Part shown: piece by piece, positions 28,090-37,899 of the stretch
Position numbering within the stretch: position 1 is the stretch's first letter
Layout: each line of letters opens with the position of its first letter
Assembly: GCF_000332055.1 (NCBI RefSeq)
Contig: NZ_ALVZ01000213.1
Coordinates: forward strand, 1-59,710
From: Xenococcus sp. PCC 7305
GTDB lineage: Bacteria; Cyanobacteriota; Cyanobacteriia; Cyanobacteriales; Xenococcaceae
Direction of reading: 5' to 3'
DNA length: 59,710 nucleotides
The notes under the pieces: generated by a model
Databases searched by the model: none
Told to the model about the DNA's origin: nothing
Seen by the model: the letters and a program-made list of their open reading frames with translations, nothing else
Made by a program: the position numbers and the translations under genes

Positions 28090-28629
28090 TATAGCCTCCT
28101 GGCGGATTGCGCTAGGACAGCCTAAGTCATAGTTCAAATCAAAGCAAGACCAGATTACAAAGTATCTGAATCATGTTTTTTCTGATTTCCAATTATCTAT
28201 TCACCCTTGGCAATACTAAACTGAATCCGCGCTTTTTTACAATATAAAGTGTTAATGGTAGAAGTGATAAAAAATCCAATTATCTCAGTTAAGCTGCCAT
28301 TTATTGGCCTTATGCTTAACAACAATCACTGGGTTAATGAGGTGGGGAGTTCATTGGATTTAGAGATTGAAGATTAAACACAATGGCTGCTTATCTACCT
28401 ACCTTTATTGTGTCTTAAAATTATCTTTTTTGGTTGAAAATTTTACGATGTTATCATAAGTTTACTTTTGGACTAAAGGTAATCAGGCAAAACCTAGCAC
28501 TGTGAGATCGCACATAACGGAAAAAAGTCAGAGAATATAAGTTTCTCTGTATTTCAAATGTTTTATTGTCGTATTTCACCCAGTATGAGTAATTTCCAGA
28601 AAACGAAAAACCTATACCAATCAAAATAA
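28090..28629. other. 540-base AT-rich intergenic region
   Basis: No RNA gene is recognised. A 40-codon open frame (28255-28377, plus strand, beginning MVEVIKNPIISVKLPFIG) has no ribosome site and is doubtful. An inverted repeat CAGAGAA/TTCTCTG (28529-28535, 28543-28549) could form a small hairpin. The region should hold the promoter of the minus-strand CBM6-type gene. Confidence 0.4.
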
Positions 28630-30039
28630 TTATCTCTGCAAAATATCTCGAACTGTAATTTTTTGGACAGTAGAGTTTCCGCCAAAAGAGCGGTTTGCGG
28701 TTAACTGTAATTCAACGGCGGTCCCAGCTTCGAGATCTTGAGCGGGAATTGGTAATTGGCCCAAGTTCAGAGAAAAGCGATCGCGATCCTGAACAATAGC
28801 GCTGGCAGGAATTTCCCCTTCGTATTTGGTTCTATAGTCAGTAACTCGACGGAACCGAGCATCATCAGTGGACTTACTCACACGATATTTTAGGGAAAAA
28901 CTAGTGTTGATAATATCTGATCTATTAGCCCTATCGACTAATTCCAAGGTCAAATTATCTCTTACCCCAGAAAATCCTTCACTTTTGAGTTGTCTAGCGT
29001 CTTTTTCTAGAATGGCATTAAAGACAAATACTTCGGTAATTTGATCGCGTTTCAACTCATTAGTCTCGATCCATAAGTCTTCAGAAAAAGTGATTGAGAC
29101 ATCATCTTCCCCTGCTAAGGCAAGAGTAACTCTTTGATTAGCAAAGTCGCTCACTGGTTGAGCTGCATCCCAAACTAACAAGACCGTATGCTCTTGCCGT
29201 TTGACTAGTTCTTGATATTGATCGGCAATGATTGATCCAGGAGCCAGCAAGTCAGTAGCCCCGTTACGAGTTTCCCAATGGTTTTGGGAAAGGGTAAAAC
29301 CTCGATCTTTAAGCTCGTTAAGACTAATCGTTTTTTGCGGTTGATCTGGCGATAGGGATTTATCATGATTGATCACAGTTAGCGTTCCTAGCCTGCCCTC
29401 TCTGCCAGTTCTGCCAGTTCTACCAGTTCTGCCAGAAATTCCATCAATGCATTGGAACTCTTCAGTGGTGCAATTATATTTGGAGCTGCCAGGTTTGCCA
29501 GTGCAAGTCTGTTTGTTCCAGTAGGGTACAGAACATTGGCAACCTTCGCCACCAATACCACCTTCTCCACCAGCACCACCTTCTCCGCCAACAGCGATCG
29601 CATATATTTGTTGAAGATAGCTTTTGTCTGTCGTGTAAATTGTCAGAGAACCGCCATTTCCGCCTGTTCCCCCATCACCACCATCACCACCGTTGCCACC
29701 GTTGGAAGCTTGAAGATTTTTGGTAGCATCTGCTGGTTGTTCTTCACAAAGAGATTCCCCACCTTGAAGACCATCTTCTCCAGGAAGACCATTTTCTCCA
29801 GACAAATCTAAAGTCATTGGTGAACCGTCAGCAAAAACTGTTAGAGAATCGCTATCACGTCCATCTTGTCCTTTTTGTCCCGAGGGTGAATCGTCCCCGG
29901 TTTTGCCAAAGGAATGAAGTTCCGCAGCTTTGAGATAATAAGAGCAGAGAAGAGAAGAGGAAATTGCGGGAACAAATTGTGGGAGGAGCAGGAATACAAA
30001 AGCAAGGGAAAAAGTCTTTCCCAGAAAACGTAATGGCAT
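28630..30039 (-). CDS. Secreted glycine-rich, collagen-like protein
   Basis: The 469-residue protein opens with a hydrophobic signal sequence (FSLAFVFLLLPQFVPAISSS). Residues about 45-215 are rich in Gly-X-Y-like triplets (GQKGQDGRD, GENGLPGEDGLQGG, GGNGGDGGDGGTGGNGG, GRTGRTGRTGREG), broken by a Cys-rich piece (CQC, TC, YNC, QC). The second half (about 230-469) is an ordinary mixed beta domain without recognised motifs. Collagen-like bacterial proteins are usually extracellular or sheath components. I cannot name a function. The Gly-rich block has codon use close to the rest of the gene. Confidence 0.75.
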   Translation of the reverse strand: MPLRFLGKTFSLAFVFLLLPQFVPAISSSLLCSYYLKAAELHSFGKTGDDSPSGQKGQDGRDSDSLTVFADGSPMTLDLSGENGLPGEDGLQGGESLCEEQPADATKNLQASNGGNGGDGGDGGTGGNGGSLTIYTTDKSYLQQIYAIAVGGEGGAGGEGGIGGEGCQCSVPYWNKQTCTGKPGSSKYNCTTEEFQCIDGISGRTGRTGRTGREGRLGTLTVINHDKSLSPDQPQKTISLNELKDRGFTLSQNHWETRNGATDLLAPGSIIADQYQELVKRQEHTVLLVWDAAQPVSDFANQRVTLALAGEDDVSITFSEDLWIETNELKRDQITEVFVFNAILEKDARQLKSEGFSGVRDNLTLELVDRANRSDIINTSFSLKYRVSKSTDDARFRRVTDYRTKYEGEIPASAIVQDRDRFSLNLGQLPIPAQDLEAGTAVELQLTANRSFGGNSTVQKITVRDILQR

Positions 30040-30261
30040 GATTGAGGAGCTATAACCTTACTAGACACCCGCCAGTTGTATTACATATTTTCGAGATTTG
30101 TCAAGTCTAAAATAACTCGTGATTTTACAGTGAATTGTAAGTTGCACAAGGTTGAACAATCCTAAATTTTGTTGCATCTTGGGTTTTACAGTGCCATAAA
30201 ACTATAAACTTTTCTGAAGAGAACAAGAGATATTTTGGAAAATTGACATACTGATTTATTC

Positions 30262-30846
30262 ATGGCTTATTATTGGTTTAAAGCATTTCACTTGATTGGA
30301 GTGGTTGTTTGGTTTGCAGGATTGTTTTATCTGGTGCGTCTTTTTGTATATCATGCAGAAGCGAAATTGGAGCCAGAACCGGCTCAAAGCATTTTAAAAA
30401 AACAATATGAATTGATGGAGAAAAGGCTCTACGGGATTATTACCACTCCGGGGATGATTGTCACCGTTGCCTGTGCTATTGGTTTGATTTCTACTGAACC
30501 AGGAATTATGAAAGCTGGTTGGCTGCACATCAAATTAACCATGGTGGCAATTTTGATTGGCTATCATTTTTTCTGCCAAAGAATTATGAATCAGTTGGCA
30601 AAAGATGAATGTAACTGGACAGGTCAACAATTTAGAGCTCTTAATGAAGCCCCAACGGTTTTACTTGTGATCATTGTTTTACTTGCGGTGTTCAAGAATA
30701 GTCTCCCTTTGGATATCACAACTTGGGTAATCTTTGCTTTAGTAGTTGCGATGGCTGCGAGTATTCAGCTTTATGCGAAGAAACGCCGTCAGGATAAAGA
30801 GAAATTAGCACAATCTCAAGAACTTGCTTCGACTGGTGCTGAATAA
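30262..30846 (+). CDS. hemJ: Protoporphyrinogen IX oxidase HemJ
   Basis: HemJ oxidises protoporphyrinogen IX to protoporphyrin IX, the branch-point precursor of heme and chlorophyll, in the membrane. The 194-residue protein opens with the family signature YYWFKAFHLIGVVVWFAGLFY, containing the conserved His, followed by LVRLFVYHAEA. It has four to five membrane helices, the conserved WLHIKL segment and a charged C-terminus. Most cyanobacteria use HemJ rather than HemG or HemY. The gene is divergent from the collagen-like gene. Confidence 0.95.
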   Translation: MAYYWFKAFHLIGVVVWFAGLFYLVRLFVYHAEAKLEPEPAQSILKKQYELMEKRLYGIITTPGMIVTVACAIGLISTEPGIMKAGWLHIKLTMVAILIGYHFFCQRIMNQLAKDECNWTGQQFRALNEAPTVLLVIIVLLAVFKNSLPLDITTWVIFALVVAMAASIQLYAKKRRQDKEKLAQSQELASTGAE

Positions 30847-30942
30847 TGATTGGGACTTGGGGACTTGGGGCATTAGGTCTTTGCAGTGCGCGCGCCCTAT
30901 TTCCCTACCTCCTCATCCTTCATCCCTTATCCCTCATCCCTT
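30847..30942. repeat. Convergent intergenic spacer with heptamer repeat
   Basis: A small repeat of GGGACTTG (about 30851-30870) is followed by four TCATCCC-type heptamers at 30913-30940. The array ends two bases before the stop codon of the CPBP gene. It is the third locus of this heptamer in the window, again at the 3' end of a gene. Confidence 0.8.
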
Positions 30943-32517
30943 TTAGATCGGGCTTCCTAAGATAAACAGACTCAAAAGAGTACCACTATTCCAAAGACTG
31001 TGGAGTAACATCGGAGCCAAGATGTTGCGCGATCGCGTATAAACTGCCCCCAAAATAATGCCCAAAGTTGTCAGAGGCAAGACTTCCGATAAACTGAGAT
31101 GCGCGATCGCGAAGATAAAACCACTAATCACAATTGCTGTAGAGACTGAGAGATAACGAGTCAAAGAGGGCAAGAGAAACCCTCGGAACATAATCTCCTC
31201 AAACACAGGGGCGGCGATCGACGCCGTCACAAAAAATATCAGCAAAGCAACCCGATCCTGAGCTTGTAAGGCCAAAGACAATAAAGGATTACTGCCTCCT
31301 TGACCTTGCCAGATTTGTTGGTTGATTAAAGAGACAAAAAGTACCGCGGGAACTGCCAATAAATAACCGCCAAATCCCCAAAAAATCCAATTGTCGAATA
31401 ACTTAACTTTGAACCAATCATTCGGTAAAGGAAAATAGGATTTTATCGAATAATATAAAACTCCAATGCCCCCGATCGCCATGAGAATATAAGTACACAA
31501 AACATATAAAGCCTTGGTTCTTAAACCGGCACCAGCAACATTAATACCGACAATTCCCAAGAACAAAGGCAGCACAAATTGACCAACAAAGAAGAATCCC
31601 ACGATTAACACTTGCCAAGTAATTTCCCAATTCCAAGGCGTATTCCAGGTTTTATTACTATTAGTTGCCAAGATAGAATTTTCTTGCTTCACAAATAACT
31701 GAACCAGCAGAAAAATCAATAAAACAATACCGCTGAATCCTCCCAAAACAGGAATCCCACTAATTAGAGCCAATTTAAACAAAGCATTGGTTGCAGCTAG
31801 CTGTTCCTGTTCTTGCAACAGAGCCAATTTATCCTCTTCATTAGATACTTGGTAGAGTTTCTCTAAGGATTGATCACGAAACCAACTATCCAAGTTGTAT
31901 TCAATAGTATCTTGACTATGGGGTATGACTTGAGAAGATTCTTGCCAAAGATTAGTGAGGACAATGGCTGTTTGAGAATATTCATCATCAGGCTCATCAA
32001 TACTGGTAATTAATTGCTCCCAAGTAGCTAGAGCTTCGGTTATTTTACCTTCCTTTGCTAGCAGAATTCCTTGTTTTAAATCGATCTCATCAATAAATGT
32101 CTTGATTCCGGCAATTTGCTTTTGTAATTGTTGGGCTTGAGGCGAAACATTAGTTGTAGTGGTGGGGGTTTCTACCAAAGAAACATCTGATTGGTTATCA
32201 ACCGCGATGATTTGCGTTAGTTGATCTAATTGTGTTTGCAGATTTTCCTTGGCGATCGCAGCCGTTTGACGATTTTCCTGATATTTTTCTAATGCCGCAA
32301 CGTTGGGCTCTTCACCCAAGGCCGAAGAAATTACCTTATTTAAATCTTCATTCTCTGGCTCTAATTTGAGCTGAGAGGCATAAAGCACCAAATTAGTTTG
32401 GTATAGCTCTAGCCTTCCTTGAATTTGAGGCTCTGAAAAACTTACTGTTAGGGATAAAAAGACTCTAGCGATCGCTAGTAGCGTCAAAAAACCTAAAACC
32501 AACCGCTTAACTATCAT
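30943..32517 (-). CDS. CPBP family intramembrane metalloprotease with long N-terminal domain
   Basis: The 524-residue protein starts with one hydrophobic helix (about 5-27), followed by a mostly helical, Gln/Glu-rich soluble region (about 30-240) and then about eight membrane helices. The C-terminal third is the CPBP (Abi) domain with motif 1 EEIMFRGFLLPSL, motif 2 FAIAHLSL and motif 3 HSLWNSG, which provide the Glu and His metal ligands. Members are Rce1-like proteases; in cyanobacteria and chloroplasts they are often linked to envelope or stress functions. The substrate is unknown. The next gene upstream, hpsJ-like, is on the same strand with 96 bases between. Confidence 0.9.
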   Translation of the reverse strand: MIVKRLVLGFLTLLAIARVFLSLTVSFSEPQIQGRLELYQTNLVLYASQLKLEPENEDLNKVISSALGEEPNVAALEKYQENRQTAAIAKENLQTQLDQLTQIIAVDNQSDVSLVETPTTTTNVSPQAQQLQKQIAGIKTFIDEIDLKQGILLAKEGKITEALATWEQLITSIDEPDDEYSQTAIVLTNLWQESSQVIPHSQDTIEYNLDSWFRDQSLEKLYQVSNEEDKLALLQEQEQLAATNALFKLALISGIPVLGGFSGIVLLIFLLVQLFVKQENSILATNSNKTWNTPWNWEITWQVLIVGFFFVGQFVLPLFLGIVGINVAGAGLRTKALYVLCTYILMAIGGIGVLYYSIKSYFPLPNDWFKVKLFDNWIFWGFGGYLLAVPAVLFVSLINQQIWQGQGGSNPLLSLALQAQDRVALLIFFVTASIAAPVFEEIMFRGFLLPSLTRYLSVSTAIVISGFIFAIAHLSLSEVLPLTTLGIILGAVYTRSRNILAPMLLHSLWNSGTLLSLFILGSPI

Positions 32518-32613
32518 TCGTAATTGTAAAACCTCTCAGCATTTTCCAGAATCATTCTCTGCTAAATCTAGGGGAAGATCAACTATGAGGAAGTCAAAAA
32601 TGCTTGATATTAT

Positions 32614-33318
32614 TTATTCCTCCCAAGAATAATCGGTTCTGGCCCAGAAAGTATTTTTCCAAATAAATAGCAAGAGAAAAATCGAAATTAATGCCCCCAA
32701 ATTATATTTAACAACATTTCTAAAGATCTGATATCGTTTTCTGCTACGACTATCTTGGGCTTTATTTCTCAAAGCATCGGATTCTTGGTTAAGATTTGCC
32801 GTAATATTATTTTTTAAATCATTAATATCTAGAGAATCAGTCAATTCTATTCTTGTCGAGGATTGTTTTTGAAGTATATTAGTAATGCTTTCTGGGGAAT
32901 TGGCAGATTCTATCTGATTTTGAAAATCTTTAATGACTTCTAATCTAGGGACGAGTTGATAATTTACTTTGGCATTAAAAGTGCGATAGATCCGAAAAGC
33001 ATTATTAATGTTGAGAGGGATCGTGAATATTAGTAAAATGGCGAGAGCTAAACATGACCAAGAAACTATTTTTAAGAGAAATTTTTCTATGGGAGTGCGA
33101 TAATTGGTATCCTCATAAAAAACAAACACAATCCCCAAAAAGGTTACGGGAATTCTCTCAATGATTGATCCCACTAGTTGAAACTCCCAATCGGGGTTCA
33201 TCAATTCCAAAGGAATCAAGAGGTTAACAAAATCGACTACCGCCATCATTAGTAGTCCATAACCAACCACTCGCAAAATCGAAACAGTTAAAATATGTTG
33301 TTCGGTGGGAACTTTCAT
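32614..33318 (-). CDS. HpsJ-like membrane protein
   Basis: The 234-residue protein has three membrane helices in its N-terminal half, a helical, charged soluble region (about 125-195) and a last helix (about 207-225). The opening LRVVGYGLLMMAVVDFVNLLIP and the segment WEFQLVGSIIERIPVTFLGIVFVFY match the HpsJ family, named for hormogonium polysaccharide synthesis in Nostoc. No other hps gene lies nearby, and unicellular cyanobacteria also carry HpsJ-like genes. A role in exopolysaccharide is therefore only suggested by the name of the family. Confidence 0.75.
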   Translation of the reverse strand: MKVPTEQHILTVSILRVVGYGLLMMAVVDFVNLLIPLELMNPDWEFQLVGSIIERIPVTFLGIVFVFYEDTNYRTPIEKFLLKIVSWSCLALAILLIFTIPLNINNAFRIYRTFNAKVNYQLVPRLEVIKDFQNQIESANSPESITNILQKQSSTRIELTDSLDINDLKNNITANLNQESDALRNKAQDSRSRKRYQIFRNVVKYNLGALISIFLLLFIWKNTFWARTDYSWEE

Positions 33319-33442
33319 AAACTAGGAAAGTTAACTCAAATTGGGGATTAGACCCGTCCAGTATAGCGATTAAGAATCCTATTTTGGCAATAGAACATCA
33401 GATAAAATCAATCTTTGAGTACTAGTAGAGAAAATATTACGA

Positions 33443-34939
33443 ATGAACTTTAGTGAAGAATTAGCTTTGCTCTTGCGTGCCTGCTATCCGTTGATTTATA
33501 TAGCGACAACTGAAGAAGAAAGATTGGAAAACGCGATCGCAGAAATTGTTCGTCCCTTGGGAAATCGCAATGTTTATATTTGGGATTTTGTCGAAGGTTA
33601 TGGTGATAACCCAAATAATCAAGGGTTCGGCAAACGTAATCCCCTGCAGGCTTTAGAATTCATTGAAAAGTTACCTCCAAAAACAGAAGGAGTCTTTATT
33701 CTTCGTGATTTCACTCGTTTTTTCGAGGATATTTCGGTTTCTCGTAAATTGCGTAATTTAGCTCGTGATCTCAAGTCCCAATCCAAAAATATTATTATTA
33801 TTTCTTCACAAATAGACATTCCTGCCGAACTAAGTGAAGTCTTGACGGTCTTAGATTTTCCCTTACCGACGGCAGCTCAGATAAAAAAAGAAATTACGCG
33901 ATTAATCTCGGCAACAGCTGGGATTCAGAATACAAAATTGCTCAATGAATTGGTTCGTGGAGCTCAAGGTTTATCTTTAGAGAGAATTAGAAGAGTTTTG
34001 ACCAAGGCGATCGCAGCCCACGGAACCTTGAAACCAGAAGATGTGGAATTAATCCTCGAAGAGAAACGGCAATCGATTCGACAAACTCAAATTCTCGATT
34101 TTTACCCTGCAACCGAGCAAATTTCCGATATTGGCGGATTAGATAATCTCAAAGATTGGTTAGTTAGAAGAGGTGGCTCCTTTAGTGAACAGGCAAGAGC
34201 CTATGGTTTGCCCAATCCCCGTGGTCTACTGTTAGCAGGAATTCAAGGCACAGGGAAATCTCTCACCGCCAAAGCGATCGCTCATAACTGGCATTTACCT
34301 CTGTTGCGACTAGATGTCGGGCGCTTATTTGCCGGGCTAGTCGGAGAATCCGAATCCCGCACTAGACAAATGATCAACTTAGCAGAAGCCTTAGCACCTT
34401 GTATTTTATGGATTGATGAAATTGATAAAGCCTTTGCTGGGGGAAGTGCTCAGGGCGACTCTGGAACAACTAGTCGAGTTTTTGGAACTTTCATTACTTG
34501 GTTAGCAGAAAAACAATCACCAGTGTTTGTCGTTGCTACAGCCAATAACATTCAGACTCTCCCACCAGAAATGTTGCGCAAAGGCAGATTTGATGAAATA
34601 TTTTTTGTTGGTTTACCATCTCAAGAAGAAAGAGAAGCCATTTTCCAAGTGCATTTAGGCAAATTACGCCCCCACAACCTCAAGAATTACGACTTCAAAA
34701 GATTAGCTTACGAAACCCCCGAATTTTCAGGAGCAGAAATTGAACAAACCCTCATTGAAGCAATGCATATTGGCTTCAGTCAAAACCGGGATTTTACCAC
34801 AGACGACATTTTAGAGGCCGCCAGTCAAACTGTACCCTTAGCCAAAACTGCCCAAGAACAAATTCAATTTTTACAAAATTGGGCAGCCGCAGGTAAAGCT
34901 CGGATGGCATCACGCAAGAGTGGATTGTCCATGAGTTGA
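33443..34939 (+). CDS. ycf46: Ycf46-type AAA ATPase
   Basis: The 498-residue soluble ATPase has an N-terminal domain (1-225) typical of Ycf46 and a AAA domain with Walker A GIQGTGKS, Walker [15 protein letters not shown], sensor 1 VFVVATANN and the arginine finger region in [15 protein letters not shown]. Ycf46 is encoded in red-algal plastids and in all cyanobacteria. Reports from Synechocystis link it to inorganic carbon use, but its precise substrate is unknown. It is transcribed toward recR. Confidence 0.92.
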   Translation: MNFSEELALLLRACYPLIYIATTEEERLENAIAEIVRPLGNRNVYIWDFVEGYGDNPNNQGFGKRNPLQALEFIEKLPPKTEGVFILRDFTRFFEDISVSRKLRNLARDLKSQSKNIIIISSQIDIPAELSEVLTVLDFPLPTAAQIKKEITRLISATAGIQNTKLLNELVRGAQGLSLERIRRVLTKAIAAHGTLKPEDVELILEEKRQSIRQTQILDFYPATEQISDIGGLDNLKDWLVRRGGSFSEQARAYGLPNPRGLLLAGIQGTGKSLTAKAIAHNWHLPLLRLDVGRLFAGLVGESESRTRQMINLAEALAPCILWIDEIDKAFAGGSAQGDSGTTSRVFGTFITWLAEKQSPVFVVATANNIQTLPPEMLRKGRFDEIFFVGLPSQEEREAIFQVHLGKLRPHNLKNYDFKRLAYETPEFSGAEIEQTLIEAMHIGFSQNRDFTTDDILEAASQTVPLAKTAQEQIQFLQNWAAAGKARMASRKSGLSMS

Positions 34940-34984
34940 AACACTATTAACTTGCCGTTCTTTGTAGGTCATGGCTTGTTTGGT

Positions 34985-35578
34985 CTACTCTAATTCTCTT
35001 CTGCCTTCTAGTGCTCGGGCCAAAGTAACCTCATCGGCATATTCCAAATCTCCTCCCATGGGTAAACCAAAAGCAATCCGAGTGACCTTAGTAAAGGGTT
35101 TGAGCAATTGACCAATATATAGTGTAGTGGTTTCTCCTTCAACACTGGGGGAAATAGCGATAATAATCTCCGCAACTTTTTCTTTAGTGACTCGTCGAAC
35201 CAAACTTTCAATATGGAGTTGTTCCGGGCCAATTCCCGCCATGGGAGAGATTGTTCCCCCTAGTACATGGTATAAACCGCGATATTCCCGAGTTTTTTCG
35301 AGGGCAATGACGTCACGAGAATCTGAGACGATACATATTATGTTGCGATCGCGATGGGGATTACTACAAATCGAACATACCGGCTCAGCTGAAAGGTGAA
35401 AACATACTCTGCATAATCCAACTTGTTTTTTGGCGTTAAGTATTGCCTGAGCCAAATCTTCTACTTCTTTATCCGAACGCTTAATGAGATAGAGAGCCAG
35501 CCTCTGGGCAGTTTTGGGCCCGACTCCAGGCAACAATTGTAATTGTTCTATTAGTCGAGCTAAAGGAGGAGTATAAAT
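34985..35578 (-). CDS. recR: Recombination mediator RecR, probable ATT start
   Basis: RecR works with RecF and RecO to load RecA at gaps. The Cys4 zinc finger ([16 protein letters not shown]), the Toprim domain and the HhH-type N-terminus [14 protein letters not shown] are clear. Reading from TTG at 35536 gives 183 residues and cuts off the family N-terminus. The frame upstream continues with [13 protein letters not shown], which is conserved in RecR, until a TAG five codons before ATT 35576-35578. Between that TAG and 35536 there is no ATG, GTG or TTG. Starting at ATT gives 197 residues, the usual family length, with AGGA ten bases upstream. The start is inferred; a sequencing error is possible. 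Confidence 0.9.
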   Translation of the reverse strand: MYTPPLARLIEQLQLLPGVGPKTAQRLALYLIKRSDKEVEDLAQAILNAKKQVGLCRVCFHLSAEPVCSICSNPHRDRNIICIVSDSRDVIALEKTREYRGLYHVLGGTISPMAGIGPEQLHIESLVRRVTKEKVAEIIIAISPSVEGETTTLYIGQLLKPFTKVTRIAFGLPMGGDLEYADEVTLARALEGRRELE

Positions 35579-35720
35579 AGTTCTTGGTTCCTATAAGGTT
35601 ATTTGAACCCGCCCATTTTATCAAAAGCTCTCAGCTAAAGGGAGACAAAGCTCCAAGAATTATATTTGCAACCGCTACAAAAAAAGTTATGATGATAAAT
35701 CGTGAGTTTTTAACAAAGCT

Positions 35721-36083
35721 ATGAATGCTGAAGCGATTATTCGTTCTATAGAGGCTGAATACCTCAAGTCAGATTTACCCGAAATTTACGTTGGGGACAG
35801 CGTAGAAGTTGGGGTCAAAATCAAAGAAGGGGCCAAAGAAAGGGTTCAACCCTATAAAGGTACTGTCATTGCTATGCGCAATGGAGGAATCAACGAAACT
35901 ATTACCGTGAGAAAAACCTTCCAAGGTGTAGGCGTGGAGAGAGTATTTCTCCTTAATTCCCCCTTGGTTTCTTACATTAAAGTTGAGCGTCGTGGCCGGG
36001 TGCGTCGTGCGAAATTGTACTATTTACGCGATCGCGTAGGTAAGGCAACCCGCATCAAGCAACGTTTTGACAGGCCCCTCTAA
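35721..36083 (+). CDS. rplS: 50S ribosomal protein L19
   Basis: L19 lies at the interface of the two ribosomal subunits. The protein is 120 residues, normal for cyanobacteria. The family signature is present: [28 protein letters not shown] and [16 protein letters not shown]. It is followed by tRNA-Trp and secE, the common cyanobacterial order. It is divergent from recR, with the promoters of both in 35579-35720. Confidence 0.97.
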   Translation: MNAEAIIRSIEAEYLKSDLPEIYVGDSVEVGVKIKEGAKERVQPYKGTVIAMRNGGINETITVRKTFQGVGVERVFLLNSPLVSYIKVERRGRVRRAKLYYLRDRVGKATRIKQRFDRPL

Positions 36084-36174
36084 AATGAGCAATTAAGCAT
36101 TTTGCTTGGTTGCGAAAAAAGATTACAAAGATGCGGTATGATAAGGTTTAACAGAGCTTAAAAAGTCTGCTAAT

Positions 36175-36247
36175 GCGTCCTTAGTTCAGTTGGTAGAACG
36201 TCGGTCTCCAAAACCGGATGTCGAGGGTTCAAGTCCTTCAGGGCGCG
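36175..36247 (+). tRNA. trnW: tRNA-Trp (CCA anticodon)
   Basis: A 73-base cloverleaf: acceptor GCGTCCT pairs with AGGGCGC (one G-T pair), the D arm is AGTTCAGTTGGT, the anticodon loop is CTCCAAA with anticodon CCA, and the T arm carries GGTTCAAGTCC. The discriminator is G, the usual tryptophan identity base. The 3' CCA is not encoded. It lies between rplS and secE. Confidence 0.97.
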
Positions 36248-36390
36248 TCACCTAAATAATTACTATCTCAGCATCAAATGTTGTCTTGCGGGGTTTGTTG
36301 TCTTCATTCTGGAGGCCCATGCGGTCAAAGTGATATTTAGATCATATTCTAAGTACCAAAATACATGTCAAGACTGTTTCTGAGACCTCT

Positions 36391-36396
36391 TATAAT
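36391..36396 (+). promoter_or_regulatory. Candidate -10 box upstream of secE
   Basis: TATAAT lies about 110 bases before the secE start. The -35 position (TCAAGA, 36368-36373) is weak. This could drive the secE-nusG-rplK-rplA block. Candidate only. Confidence 0.3.
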
Positions 36397-36503
36397 AAAA
36401 AGCAAGCTATTGTAAAAGTCTTTCAGTGTAAAAAATAAAACAAGCAATATTATTTAAGAAATAAGAGATCGCAATTTTGCGTCCAGATTGGAGGTAGAAA
36501 ACC

Positions 36504-36761
36504 TTGACACAAAAAAATGCCAAACAAAAAAATGCAGTGAGCAAACAACCAGAATCATCAGAGCAAAAAAGCTCCGACAAGGGCTCTAATTTGACCAGCT
36601 TTGTGGGAGAAACAAAAGAGGAGTTAGGCAAAGTGGCCTGGCCTTCCCGCCAGCAGTTGCTGAGCGAATCGACTGCTGTGATCTTGATGGTAATCTTAGT
36701 TGCAACTGTCATTTACTTAGTGGATAATTTCTTCGCTTGGGGATCAGGCAAGGTATTTTAA
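36504..36761 (+). CDS. secE: Preprotein translocase subunit SecE
   Basis: SecE clamps SecY in the membrane translocon. The 85-residue protein has a hydrophilic Lys/Gln/Ser-rich N-terminus and the short amphipathic family segment FVGETKEELGKVAWPSRQQL, then a single membrane helix (about 57-78). This is the one-helix form usual outside enteric bacteria. The start is TTG at 36504, supported by GGAGG at 36490-36494, nine bases before it. The stop codon TAA is directly followed by the nusG ATG. Confidence 0.95.
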   Translation: MTQKNAKQKNAVSKQPESSEQKSSDKGSNLTSFVGETKEELGKVAWPSRQQLLSESTAVILMVILVATVIYLVDNFFAWGSGKVF

Positions 36762-37379
36762 ATGGACAATACTACCGATATACCAGAAGATAATCAGCCC
36801 AAGAAAGTAACTGTAGGTCGTCCCCGATGGTATGCCGTACAGGTTGCTTCGGGCTGCGAGAAAAGGGTAAAAGCCAATTTAGAACAGCGTATTCATACTT
36901 TAGAAGTGGCAGATCGCGTTCTGAAGGTTCAAATACCTCAATCTCAAACAGTCAAAATCCGTAAGGATGGTTCGCGCTTACATGGTCAAGAGAAAGTTTT
37001 CCCTGGTTATGTGCTAGTGCAAATGATCATGGATGATGATGCTTGGCAAGCTGTTAAAAACACTCCCCATGTGATTAATTTCGTGGGAGCTGAACAAAAG
37101 CGCAATTATGGCAGAGGAAGAGGTCATGTTAAGCCTTTGCCCCTTTCTCCTAGCGAAGTCGAGCGGATCTTTAAACAAGTAGAAGAACAAGAGCCGGTTG
37201 TCGAAGTCGATATGGCCATCGGAGACAAGATTATAGTTTTGTCTGGCCCCTTTAAAGACTTTAGCGGAGAAGTAATTGAAGTTAGCCCAGAAAGAAGTAA
37301 GCTCAAAGCTTTATTATCTATTTTTGGACGAGATACTCCAGTAGAATTGGAATTTAACCAAGTCGAGAAACAAAACTAA
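36762..37379 (+). CDS. nusG: Transcription termination/antitermination protein NusG
   Basis: NusG binds RNA polymerase and links it to Rho or the ribosome. The 205-residue protein has the NGN domain (RWYAVQVASGCEKRVKANLE; PGYVLVQM) and a C-terminal KOW domain (GDKIIVLSGPFKDFSGEV). It starts immediately after the secE stop with no spacer, so translation is probably coupled. rplK follows after three bases. Confidence 0.97.
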   Translation: MDNTTDIPEDNQPKKVTVGRPRWYAVQVASGCEKRVKANLEQRIHTLEVADRVLKVQIPQSQTVKIRKDGSRLHGQEKVFPGYVLVQMIMDDDAWQAVKNTPHVINFVGAEQKRNYGRGRGHVKPLPLSPSEVERIFKQVEEQEPVVEVDMAIGDKIIVLSGPFKDFSGEVIEVSPERSKLKALLSIFGRDTPVELEFNQVEKQN

Positions 37380-37382
37380 ATT

Positions 37383-37808
37383 ATGCCAAGAAAAGTTGTC
37401 GCCCTTATTAAACTAGCTTTACCTGCCGGTAAGGCTAACCCTGCACCTCCTGTCGGGCCTGCACTAGGTCAACACGGGGTAAATATCATGGCGTTTTGTA
37501 AAGAATACAACGCCAAAACTGCTGATAAGGCAGGACTCGTAATTCCTGTTGAGATTTCTGTTTTTGAAGATAGAAGTTTTACTTTTATTCTGAAGACGCC
37601 TCCAGCATCAGTTTTGATCAAAAAGGCAGCAGGAATTGAAAAAGGTGCGAGTGAACCCAATAAACAAACTGTCGCAAGTATTACGATCGCTCAACTCAAA
37701 GAAATCGCTGAGACCAAAATGCCTGACCTCAATGCTAACGACATTGAAGCCGCAATGAAAATTGTTGCTGGGACAGCGAAAAATATGGGTGTTGCCATCT
37801 CAGGCTAA
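37383..37808 (+). CDS. rplK: 50S ribosomal protein L11
   Basis: L11 forms the GTPase-associated stalk base with 23S rRNA. The 141-residue protein has the normal length and the motifs [20 protein letters not shown] (N-terminal domain) and [14 protein letters not shown]. It begins three bases after nusG. A 136-base gap with two STRR arrays separates it from rplA, unlike the tight spacing of the preceding genes. Confidence 0.97.
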   Translation: MPRKVVALIKLALPAGKANPAPPVGPALGQHGVNIMAFCKEYNAKTADKAGLVIPVEISVFEDRSFTFILKTPPASVLIKKAAGIEKGASEPNKQTVASITIAQLKEIAETKMPDLNANDIEAAMKIVAGTAKNMGVAISG

Positions 37809-37811
37809 ATT

Positions 37812-37899
37812 TAAGTAATAAGTAATAAGTAATGAGTATTAATTGCTTAGCTTTTTGATTATTACTGCAACAACTGATAACTGATAACTGATAACTGAA
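37812..37899. repeat. Two STRR arrays between rplK and rplA
   Basis: Three units of TAAGTAA (37812-37832) and a degenerate fourth are followed by four AACTGAT/AACTGAA units (37872-37899). These lie inside the usual rplK-rplA operon spacer. A HIP1 site follows at about 37910. Confidence 0.85.

Noticed and set aside
29388-29811. Open frames on both strands over the glycine-rich region
   Set aside because: They are by-products of the biased GXY codons; the signal peptide and Gly-X-Y pattern fit the 469-residue frame.
36517-36519. ATG shortly after the secE TTG as an alternative start
   Set aside because: It is out of frame with SecE; the TTG has a good GGAGG nine bases upstream.
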